This document shows positions 1 through 5,239 of a stretch of DNA of 5,239 nucleotides, one piece after another. The first letter of the stretch is position 1. The number at the start of each line of letters is the position of its first letter. The DNA is from Lysobacteraceae bacterium (GTDB lineage Bacteria > Pseudomonadota > Gammaproteobacteria > Steroidobacterales > Steroidobacteraceae), in assembly GCA_012516015.1 (NCBI GenBank), contig JAAYXG010000548.1, forward strand, positions 1 through 5,239, given 5' to 3'. A program made the translations under genes and the position numbers. The notes under the pieces were generated by a model. That model saw only the letters and a program-made list of their open reading frames with translations. It had not been told where the DNA came from and made no database searches.

Positions 1-1336
1 CGGTACCGGTCGTCGGGGCGACGAGAAGATCGAGATCGTGCTCGCGCAATAGGCGATCGATGCCATCGGGCCCAGCGGCGCGTTTCGATAGGGCGAGCGC
101 CTGCAAGTAGCGGTCGTCGTGAACGCCTGCTGTCGCGTTCGATTTCAGGAATACCTCTTGACCGAACCATCGCAGCTCCTGAGGCTCGGTCTGGTTGAAA
201 GCGATCAGTTGCTCGAGCGAGCGCGTCTCGACGGTGTCGGGAAGCGTCTCGAGGTAGGCATTCAAGTCCGCTTTGAACTCGACGTGCAGCACGATGTCTT
301 CCGCCGCATGGATCGCGTCCATCTCGGGCTCGTCGACTTCGACGAGCGTCGCTCCGGCCTCGCGCAGCACCTGCAATGCGTCGTCGTAGATCGGCGCGAT
401 CTGCGGTTGACGGGGATGCTTGAAGCGCAGCACACCGATGCGCTTGCCGTGCAGCGAATCGGCTGCGAGCGCGCCCAGATAGTCGTCTTTCCTGCAGCCG
501 GGCACCGGCCCGTCGCATGCGGGGGTCGGCCCCACCATCGCATCGAGCATGATCGCAACATCGAGCACGCTCGTGCCAAACGGACCCGCGGTGTCTTGGC
601 TATGTGCGATGGGAACGATGCGTTGGGCCGAAAGCAGCCCGAGCGTGGGTTTCAATCCGACGACACCGTTCATGGCGGCGGGGCACGTGATCGACCCGTC
701 GGTTTCGGTACCGACGCTCGCGGGCGCGTATCCCGCGGCGATCGCCGCCGCGCTGCCCGAGCTCGAGCCGCACGGACTGCGATCGAGCACGTGCGGGTTC
801 TTCGTGAAACCGCCGACGGCGCTCCAGCCGCTGATCGAATGCTCCGAGCGGAAATTCGCCCATTCGCTCAAATTCGCTTTGCCGAGGATGATCGCGACCG
901 CGGCGCGCAGGTTCGCGATCACCGGCGCATCGCGTCGCGTGATATTGGAGGCGAGCGCGAGCGATCCGGCCGTCGTCGCCGTCGGATCCGCGGATTCGAT
1001 GTTGTCCTTGATGAGAATCGGAATGCCGTGAAGCGGCCCGCGTGCGCCGCGCTCTTGCCGTTCGCGATCGAGCGCTCTTGCCTGCTCGACGGCATCGGGG
1101 TTCAGCGAGATGATGGCGCGGAGCTCGGGTCCTTTCCGATCGAGCGCTTCGATGCGCGCAAGATAGGCGCGCACCAGCGCTTCGGACGTCGTCGTGCCGG
1201 ACCGCAATGCGACTTGCAGCTCCGAAATCGATCGACCCTGCAACTCCTCGTGCGGAATCGAGGCGCGCTCGCCGGTGCAGGCGAGGAGCGAGCCCAGCAG
1301 CGCCGCGGCTGCGAAGCGGAGAGCTGCATGATACAT
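1..1336 (-). CDS. Amidase-signature hydrolase, peptide-amidase-like lipoprotein (C-terminus beyond window)
   Basis: The minus-strand frame is open from the ATG at 1336 to the window edge (445 codons). It encodes an amidase-signature (AS) enzyme that hydrolyses carboxamide bonds. Residues 1-20 form a lipoprotein signal: one Arg, an Ala/Leu-rich core and the lipobox LLAC with Cys20. Residue 21 is Thr, not Asp, which by the Lol rule favours the outer membrane. The catalytic triad is visible: Lys110 in PILIKDNIE, cis-Ser191 in PCGSSSGSAAA and nucleophile Ser215 in GTETDGSITCPAA, with the usual 24-residue spacing between the serines. The string LSEWANFRS...SGWSAVGG and the Cys-containing serine loops resemble Stenotrophomonas peptide amidase, so peptide C-terminal amides are a plausible but unproven substrate. 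Cys274 and Cys281 could form a disulfide in the periplasm. The visible part ends at LLVAPTTGT, so about 60-90 residues are missing. An in-frame ATG at 1375 would spoil the signal peptide. A GGTGGAG about 13 nt upstream of 1336 may be the ribosome binding site. The gene is divergent from the sensor kinase. Confidence 0.93.
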   Translation of the reverse strand, partial: MYHAALRFAAAALLGSLLACTGERASIPHEELQGRSISELQVALRSGTTTSEALVRAYLARIEALDRKGPELRAIISLNPDAVEQARALDRERQERGARGPLHGIPILIKDNIESADPTATTAGSLALASNITRRDAPVIANLRAAVAIILGKANLSEWANFRSEHSISGWSAVGGFTKNPHVLDRSPCGSSSGSAAAIAAGYAPASVGTETDGSITCPAAMNGVVGLKPTLGLLSAQRIVPIAHSQDTAGPFGTSVLDVAIMLDAMVGPTPACDGPVPGCRKDDYLGALAADSLHGKRIGVLRFKHPRQPQIAPIYDDALQVLREAGATLVEVDEPEMDAIHAAEDIVLHVEFKADLNAYLETLPDTVETRSLEQLIAFNQTEPQELRWFGQEVFLKSNATAGVHDDRYLQALALSKRAAGPDGIDRLLREHDLDLLVAPTTGT

Positions 1337-1344
1337 ATATATGT
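1333..1344. repeat. AT-rich perfect palindrome over the amidase start codon
   Basis: The sequence ACATATATATGT is a perfect 12-bp palindrome in otherwise GC-rich DNA. It contains the amidase ATG on the minus strand (1336-1334) and the few bases before it. An AT-only core here would melt easily and leave the start codon unstructured. It could equally serve as an operator. No regulator can be named from the sequence. Confidence 0.5.
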
Positions 1345-1551
1345 GTGCGCTCCACCTTGCTCGGTTGATCGGCATGGGGACTGCTTTTCGGCTCGTTGCT
1401 CGATTCTCGGATCGAGCCGAGATCGAAATCAAGCTCAAGCACAACCGCATGATGTTCGCGAGATGCGGATGCTTACCACGCCAGGAACCGTCGCTCGCAG
1501 GAAATCGTTCGACTAGCGCTTGTGCGGTACGGCCGAAAGAATATCTTGGAG
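1337..1551. promoter_or_regulatory. Divergent intergenic region between amidase and sensor kinase
   Basis: About 215 bp separate the amidase ATG from the preferred kinase ATG (185 bp if the upstream GTG at 1522 is used). It must hold the promoters of both genes. I found no convincing sigma-70 -35/-10 pair on either strand. Reading frames crossing the region do not resemble any protein family I know. The notable contents are the AT-rich palindrome at the amidase end and a nested inverted repeat at 1388-1420. Confidence 0.55.
1388..1420. repeat. Nested inverted repeat with two alternative stems
   Basis: TCGGCTCG at 1388-1395 is the exact reverse complement of CGAGCCGA at 1413-1420, an 8-bp stem with a 17-nt loop. 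Inside it, CTCGAT at 1399-1404 is the exact reverse complement of ATCGAG at 1411-1416, a 6-bp stem with a 6-nt loop. Both stems use 1413-1416, so only one can form at a time. No T-run follows on either strand, so this is not a standard intrinsic terminator. It could be an operator or a structured leader of the kinase mRNA if transcription starts upstream of it. Confidence 0.45.
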
Positions 1552-4062
1552 ATGGGTTTGGCCGCGGAATCGAAAACGTCGACGTTCGTCCTCTCGGCTC
1601 ACGGGGAGATGGCTGCGCGCGTTCGCGCGCTCGACGCGGCCGGTACGCCCTTAGGGCCTTCGAGCACATGGCCGCCGGCGTTGCGCGTTGCACTCGATAT
1701 CTGCCTCAACTCGACCTTCCCGACCGCGATCTACTGGGGACAGGATCTCATTCTCTTGTACAACGATGCCTGGAGGGCCATTCCCGCGGAAAAGCATCCG
1801 TGGGCGTTCGGCCGCCCGGCGCGCGAGGTATGGTCCGACATCTGGCACATCGTCGGCCCGCAACTCGCTTCCGTGATGCAGCGTGGCGAGGGCGTCGCCT
1901 TATACGATCAGATGCTGCCGATGCTGCGGGGCGGCGCGGTATGCGAAACGTACTGGGACTATAGCTTCACGCCGATCCGCGACGAGCACGGGGCCGTGCT
2001 CGGCGTTTTGAATCAAGGTCACGAGACTACGGGGCGCGTGCTGTCGCAGCGTAACCGCGAAACCGAGCTTGCGCGATTCCAAGCACTGTTCGAGCAAGCG
2101 CCGATTCCGACCGCGCTACTGCAGGGCCCCGAGCATGTCTATGCAATGGCGAACGAAGCGTATCTGCGCCTGATCGGTCGACGGGACATCTTGCATAAGC
2201 CGGTAGTCGAAGCATTGCCGGAGATCATCGAGCAAGGCTTCGGAGACGTGCTCGATCGCGCGTACCGCAAGGGCGAAAGTTACGTCGCACGAGCGACGCC
2301 GATCATGTTGCGCCGAGATCCGATGCAGCCCGAAGAGGAGCGGGTGCTCGATTTCGTCGTGCAACCGCTCAAGGATGCGGCAGGCGGTGTCATCGGTGTT
2401 TTCGTACAAGCGATGGATGTCACCGAGCGGGCACGCGCGGAAGCGGCGCTGCGTGCAAGCGAGCACAACCTGCGCAAGTTGAACGAGCATCTCGAAACGC
2501 TCGTTGCCGACAGAACCAGCGAGCTCTCGGATGCGATCAAGACACTGCAAGCGCTCGTCAACCGGATGCGCACGACGCTGCAGACGAGCTTCATCTTTCA
2601 GGGCTATGTCGATCCAACCGGGAAACTGCTCGAAGCGAACGCGGAATCGTTGGCTGCTATCGAAGCCCAAGCGGAGGACGTGATCGGTCGCTACTTTTGG
2701 GATACGCCTTGGTTCACGGCGACACCCGGCATGCCGGCCGCCGTGCGCCAAGCGCTGATGCGAGTCGTGCGAGGCGAAGCGTTTCGCTCTCGAGTCGACA
2801 TCGTTCTGCCGGGCGGCGTGCGCACATTCGACTTTTCGATGCGGCCGGTCAAGGACGAGCAGGGAGAGGTGATCGGCATCGTTGCCGAGGCCGTGGATCT
2901 CACACGCCTCATGCAAGCCGAAGAGCGCTTGCGGCAATCGCAGAAGATGGAGGCGATCGGGCAGCTCACGGGCGGCATCGCGCACGACTTCAACAATCTG
3001 CTGACCGGCATCATCGGCTCGCTCGACATGATGCAGAGACGCGTCGCGCAAGGTCACTACGACAGACTCGAGACCTACGCAAAGGCGGCACTCGCTTCGG
3101 CGAATCGCGCTGCCGCGCTCACGCATCGCTTGCTTGCCTTCGCTCGCCGTCAACCGCTCGATCCGAAGCCGGTCGATGCGAACGCGTTGATCGGGGAGAT
3201 GCAGGACATGCTTCGCCGCACGCTCGGCGAGCGCATCCGGCTCAACGTGCTCGCGGCGGGCGCGCTTTGGCTGACGCGGTGCGACCCGAATCAGCTCGAC
3301 AGCGCGATCCTCAATCTGGCGATCAACGCGCGCGACGCGATGCCGAACGGCGGGACCATCACGATCGAAACGAGCAATGTCGAAGTGCGCGAGTCGGATG
3401 AGGTTCAGGTGAGCCCTGGAGAGTACGTGTGCATCCGTGTGCAAGATACCGGCTCGGGCATGAGCGCCGATGTGATTGCGAAAGCGTTCGATCCATTCTT
3501 CACGACGAAGCCGCTCGGGCAAGGCACGGGCCTTGGTCTGTCGATGACCTACGGGTTCGTGCGGCAATCGGGCGGGGACATCACGATCAAGTCGACGGTG
3601 GGCGAGGGGACGGACATCCGGCTGTATCTGCCGCGATTCACCGGCGAGCCGGTGCGCGCGGAGCCAAGCGGTGCCGAGACGGGCCGGTATCGGACCTTGG
3701 GCCATCGTACGGTGCTCGTCGTGGAAGACGACGAGGTGGTACGGCGCCTGATCGTCGAGATGCTGGCAGAGCTTGGGTTTGCCGTGATCGAAGCGCGCGA
3801 CGGTGAAGCCGGCATGGAGGCGCTACTGAGCGATCGTCGAATCGATCTGCTGATCACGGACGTCGGCTTGCCGAAGTTGAACGGGCGGCGCATGGTGGAG
3901 CTCGCGAAGGAGCACCGCCCGCGCCTTCGCACGCTCTATATTACGGGCTACGCGCAAGCGGATGCGACGATGGAGGATCTCGGCCCGCGCGCGGCGTTGG
4001 TCACCAAGCCTTTCCCGATGGAGGTGTTGGCACAGCGCATCCAGGAAATGATGTCGAGCTGA
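1552..4062 (+). CDS. Hybrid sensor histidine kinase with three PAS domains and C-terminal receiver
   Basis: This 836-residue protein senses a signal through PAS domains and passes phosphate from His to Asp. Domains in order: PAS 48-160 (FPTAIYWG...LLYNDAWR), PAS 176-292 ending in DVTERARAE, coiled coil about 293-340, PAS 346-452 ending in AVDLTR, HisKA about 455-525 with His478 in TGGIAHDFNN, HATPase about 585-700 with Asn592 (NLAINARDAM), Asp632 (DTGSGM) and GQGTGLGLS near 656, and receiver 720-832 with Glu725/Asp726/Asp727, phosphoacceptor Asp770 (LLITDVGLP) and Lys819 (TKPF). All catalytic residues are present. No signal peptide or membrane segment is seen, so it should be cytoplasmic. The ligand is unknown. 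The start is uncertain: GTG 1522 has only a distant AGGAAA, ATG 1552 abuts GGAG, and TTG 1558 has GGAG at 6 nt. No response regulator or transcription factor is adjacent, so it looks like an orphan kinase. It converges on the small exported-protein gene with a 34-bp gap. Confidence 0.96.
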   Translation: MGLAAESKTSTFVLSAHGEMAARVRALDAAGTPLGPSSTWPPALRVALDICLNSTFPTAIYWGQDLILLYNDAWRAIPAEKHPWAFGRPAREVWSDIWHIVGPQLASVMQRGEGVALYDQMLPMLRGGAVCETYWDYSFTPIRDEHGAVLGVLNQGHETTGRVLSQRNRETELARFQALFEQAPIPTALLQGPEHVYAMANEAYLRLIGRRDILHKPVVEALPEIIEQGFGDVLDRAYRKGESYVARATPIMLRRDPMQPEEERVLDFVVQPLKDAAGGVIGVFVQAMDVTERARAEAALRASEHNLRKLNEHLETLVADRTSELSDAIKTLQALVNRMRTTLQTSFIFQGYVDPTGKLLEANAESLAAIEAQAEDVIGRYFWDTPWFTATPGMPAAVRQALMRVVRGEAFRSRVDIVLPGGVRTFDFSMRPVKDEQGEVIGIVAEAVDLTRLMQAEERLRQSQKMEAIGQLTGGIAHDFNNLLTGIIGSLDMMQRRVAQGHYDRLETYAKAALASANRAAALTHRLLAFARRQPLDPKPVDANALIGEMQDMLRRTLGERIRLNVLAAGALWLTRCDPNQLDSAILNLAINARDAMPNGGTITIETSNVEVRESDEVQVSPGEYVCIRVQDTGSGMSADVIAKAFDPFFTTKPLGQGTGLGLSMTYGFVRQSGGDITIKSTVGEGTDIRLYLPRFTGEPVRAEPSGAETGRYRTLGHRTVLVVEDDEVVRRLIVEMLAELGFAVIEARDGEAGMEALLSDRRIDLLITDVGLPKLNGRRMVELAKEHRPRLRTLYITGYAQADATMEDLGPRAALVTKPFPMEVLAQRIQEMMSS

Positions 4063-4096
4063 GCGCGCGATTCAGTCCGCAGCCCACAGTCTGCAG

Positions 4097-4525
4097 CTAG
4101 AGGTCGAGGGCGGTGCGGGCCGCGGGCTCTCTATAGGTTGCATCCGCGCGGACCGGCCGCAGAGCTCCGTTTCGGAGTTGATCGGGCGGCAACGGCGCAA
4201 AGATCCGCCAGCTTTGAGTCGGGTTCAACAAGGCCCAAAGAGGCGCAGCAATGCCGCGCCAGACCATAGGGGTGACGGGCTCAGGAGGCTCTCGTCGGCC
4301 TTCGACCTCGACCTCGTCCATGTCCGGGTCACGGGCTTTATCGAGAATGGCTGCAATCTGCTCGGGCGTGAAGAGCGATGCGATCGGAGGGATACGTAGA
4401 TCGAGCGTGCGTGCGGCCGGCGTTTGGGGCGGATCGGACGAAGCCGCGAACTCCTCCGCGTAGACAAAGCTCGATGCCGTTGCGAGCGTAGCGCATGCTA
4501 CGGTTGCATAGACCCCGTGGCGCAT
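4097..4525 (-). CDS. Small exported protein of unknown function
   Basis: This 142-residue protein starts at ATG 4525, chosen because GGGAGG (4538-4533) sits 7 nt upstream. A longer reading from TTG 4540 would overlap that site. Residues 1-23 look like a Sec signal peptide: Arg2, an Ala/Thr/Val core, then a likely cleavage VYA|EE. There is no lipobox. The mature part has a linker rich in Pro, Ser and Asp, then LFTPEQIAAILDKARD, an acidic segment DPDMDEVEVEGRREPPEP, and a hydrophobic/aromatic segment (VWRGIAAPLWALLNPTQSW) followed by RIFAPLPPDQL. The last segment is too polar and Pro-broken to be a clear membrane helix. I do not recognise a family. It is the second gene after the 68-residue protein, with a 71-nt gap containing a hairpin, and probably shares its transcript. 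Confidence 0.8.
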   Translation of the reverse strand: MRHGVYATVACATLATASSFVYAEEFAASSDPPQTPAARTLDLRIPPIASLFTPEQIAAILDKARDPDMDEVEVEGRREPPEPVTPMVWRGIAAPLWALLNPTQSWRIFAPLPPDQLRNGALRPVRADATYREPAARTALDL

Positions 4526-4532
4526 GACACGA

Positions 4533-4538
4533 CCTCCC
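4533..4538 (-). promoter_or_regulatory. Ribosome binding site of the exported-protein gene
   Basis: GGGAGG on the minus strand lies 7 nt before ATG 4525. Its strength and spacing decide this start over the in-frame TTG at 4540, which overlaps the site itself. Confidence 0.75.
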
Positions 4539-4551
4539 AAGATCCCCTTTG

Positions 4552-4577
4552 AACGTCAGAGTCGCAACTCCGACATT
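4552..4577 (-). other. Intercistronic RNA hairpin between the two small genes
   Basis: In the minus-strand RNA, AAUGUCGGAGU (4577-4567) pairs with ACUCUGACGUU (4562-4552) around a UGCG loop, giving an 11-bp stem with no unpaired base. Two of the pairs are G-U wobbles. In plus-strand RNA these become A-C mismatches, so the structure fits a minus-strand transcript only. It lies after the stop of the 68-residue gene and 13 nt before the ribosome binding site of the next gene. No U-run follows, so a full intrinsic terminator is unlikely. An mRNA stabiliser, processing site or weak attenuator is possible. Confidence 0.5.
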
Positions 4578-4596
4578 GGTTCCGTGCTCGAGTTGG

Positions 4597-4803
4597 CTAC
4601 TTGAGCGACTCCCGGGCGATTTTGAGCGCCGCGTTCATGACGTCCTCGATCGAGGATTTCTTCTCGTACTCCGGGATATAGACCCACAGCTTGACGACAT
4701 CGAGCGCGGCTTTGTCCGATGAGCCGCCGCCCAAGCCGCCGTTCACCTCGACCGACAACGCGCCGCTGCTCAGAAAACTGATAGTTCTGACTTCCAGATT
4801 CAT
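4597..4803 (-). CDS. Small protein of unknown function, 68 residues
   Basis: The start is placed at ATG 4803, where GGAGGG (4818-4813) lies 9 nt upstream. The in-frame ATG at 4812 touches that site, and a further in-frame ATG at 4881 has no obvious site and would add 26 residues. The protein begins with a likely beta hairpin (MNLEVRTISFL, then GALSVEVNG), followed by a Gly/Ser-rich turn GGLGGGSSDKAA, a strand VVKLWVYIPEY, and a C-terminal amphipathic helix from about residue 49 (SIEDVMNAALKIARESLK). It has no signal peptide, membrane segment or cysteine, so it should be a small cytoplasmic alpha/beta protein. I do not recognise the family. It is probably the first gene of a transcript that continues into the exported-protein gene. 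The DNA between it and the glycerate kinase would carry both promoters. Confidence 0.72.
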   Translation of the reverse strand: MNLEVRTISFLSSGALSVEVNGGLGGGSSDKAALDVVKLWVYIPEYEKKSSIEDVMNAALKIARESLK

Positions 4804-4812
4804 GCGATCCAT

Positions 4813-4818
4813 CCCTCC
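4813..4818 (-). promoter_or_regulatory. Ribosome binding site of the 68-residue protein gene
   Basis: GGAGGG on the minus strand is 9 nt before ATG 4803 and directly touches ATG 4812. This spacing is the reason for choosing 4803 as the start. Confidence 0.65.
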
Positions 4819-4911
4819 GGTGTCGTTTATGCTCGAACGCGCGGGTTCGGCCTTGTATGCACCCTTGAACCCTCGCAGCATGGTACGACCGGCGTCGCGC
4901 GAACCGTGACG

Positions 4912-4946
4912 CCGATACCAGTGTTAGACAAAAGTTCGAGTATCGG
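4912..4946. promoter_or_regulatory. Inverted repeat upstream of the glycerate kinase gene
   Basis: CCGATAC (4912-4918) and GTATCGG (4940-4946) are exact reverse complements, with half-site centres 28 bp apart and an AT-richer spacer containing TTAGACAAAAG. The repeat lies 16 bp before the GTG start of the kinase and about 110 bp before the divergent small gene. The 21-nt spacer is long for an RNA stem, so if it is functional, binding of a dimeric regulator is more likely. A 7-bp match may be chance. Confidence 0.3.
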
Positions 4947-4961
4947 GCCGGATTCTGTCTA

Positions 4962-5239
4962 GTGGACATAGAACGCTTCTTACAAGACGAGCGCCTGCCT
5001 GCGGGCTATGCTGCCGTCGTCGAACACGTGCACAGGCCGCTTGCGGTGCGGATGCACAAACAGGCACTCGCCCGCGGACACTTCGTCGTGGGTCTGTGCG
5101 GCGCTCAGGGCAGCGGCAAATCGACGATGGCGCGGAGCCTATGGGCGCTGCTCGAATCCCAAGGCCTTTCTTGTGCGGTCGTGTCGCTAGACGACTTGTA
5201 CCTGACGCGCACGGAGCGCGAGGCGCTCGCCGAACGAGC
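4962..5239 (+). CDS. P-loop kinase, D-glycerate 3-kinase family (C-terminus beyond window)
   Basis: The first 92 codons are visible. The protein likely phosphorylates D-glycerate to 3-phosphoglycerate with ATP in the cytoplasm. A Walker A motif GAQGSGKST spans residues 47-55. The segment VVSLDDLYLTRTEREALAE at 73-91 is the family's characteristic substrate-side motif, with the Asp77-Asp78 pair. The N-terminal stretch IERFLQDERLPAGYAAVVE, followed by a helix leading to the P-loop, also fits this family, which is usually about 290-350 residues long, so roughly two thirds is missing. The start is taken as GTG 4962 because the family-like N-terminus begins there and no ATG precedes the conserved part. 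The Shine-Dalgarno sequence is weak. An uncharacterised P-loop kinase related to uridine or pantothenate kinases is the alternative. It is divergent from the small-gene pair and nothing else here is linked to glycerate metabolism. Confidence 0.85.
   Translation, partial: MDIERFLQDERLPAGYAAVVEHVHRPLAVRMHKQALARGHFVVGLCGAQGSGKSTMARSLWALLESQGLSCAVVSLDDLYLTRTEREALAER

Noticed and set aside
600..1442. Minus-strand open frame of 280 codons overlapping the amidase
   Set aside because: It is the same strand in another frame. Its translation is low-complexity Arg/Ala/Ser and follows the amidase sequence as a frame shadow, so it is not evidence of a frameshift; the true amidase frame is unbroken.
119..1516. 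Plus-strand open frame of 465 codons opposite the amidase
   Set aside because: It runs antisense to a gene with an unmistakable catalytic triad. Its translation is Arg-rich with no recognisable motif, and it is explained by the codon bias of the GC-rich amidase gene.
2116..3705. Minus-strand open frame of 529 codons opposite the sensor kinase
   Set aside because: It lies wholly inside the kinase gene, and its Arg/His/Asp-rich translation resembles no protein family. It is an antisense shadow of a GC-rich coding sequence.
4070..4096. Possible terminator after the sensor kinase
   Set aside because: Only 4-bp stems and a CTGCAG palindrome can be found, with no T-run on either strand.
4834..4849. 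Short inverted repeat CGAAC...GTTCG upstream of the 68-residue gene
   Set aside because: A 5-bp stem with a 6-nt loop is expected often by chance in GC-rich DNA and has no supporting context.
4804..4881. N-terminal extension of the 68-residue protein to ATG 4881
   Set aside because: The added 26 residues look like noncoding translation, and the strong Shine-Dalgarno sequence lies inside this extension, pointing to ATG 4803.
4556..4969. Minus-strand open frame of 137 codons overlapping the 68-residue gene
   Set aside because: Its composition is that of a shadow frame, it spans the divergent promoter region and the start of the glycerate kinase, and it has no good ribosome binding site. The overlapping 68-residue frame has better protein character and a GGAGGG site.

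Overview
The window is GC-rich chromosomal DNA, apparently from a proteobacterium. A beta- or gammaproteobacterial host (Burkholderiales or Xanthomonadales/Nevskiales type) is my best guess, based only on gene style: a lipoprotein amidase of the Stenotrophomonas peptide-amidase type, a PAS-rich hybrid histidine kinase with a HisKA motif of the KMEAIGQLTGGIAHDFNN kind, and a P-loop glycerate kinase. I see no mobile element, CRISPR array, tRNA or rRNA, and no compositional break that would mark an island.

Layout. (1) Positions 2-1336, minus strand: 445 codons of an amidase-signature hydrolase, cut off at the left edge, with a clear lipoprotein signal and a complete Lys-Ser-Ser catalytic triad. 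(2) Positions 1337-1551: a divergent regulatory region with an AT-only palindrome core at the amidase start and a nested inverted repeat that can fold in two exclusive ways. (3) Positions 1552-4062, plus strand: one large hybrid sensor kinase, PAS-PAS-coiled coil-PAS-HisKA-HATPase-REC. (4) Positions 4063-4096: a 34-bp convergent gap without a recognisable terminator. (5) Positions 4803-4097, minus strand: two small genes in tandem, a 68-residue protein of unknown function followed by a 142-residue exported protein of unknown function. Each has a good Shine-Dalgarno sequence, and a hairpin lies between them that pairs properly only in the minus-strand RNA. (6) Positions 4804-4961: a divergent regulatory region with a 7-bp inverted repeat. 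(7) Positions 4962-5239, plus strand: the first 92 codons of a D-glycerate 3-kinase-like P-loop kinase, cut off at the right edge.

How they may work together. The amidase would act outside the cytoplasm on amide bonds of peptides or similar compounds. The hybrid kinase is divergent from it and has no response regulator or transcription factor gene beside it here, so its output partner must be elsewhere. Sharing a promoter region makes joint regulation possible, but nothing in the sequence proves it. The two small genes probably form one transcript. The glycerate kinase is most likely an independent metabolic gene. No known defence, secretion or biosynthetic system is present. The least explained items are the small-gene pair and its intercistronic hairpin, and the structured divergent region at 1333-1420.
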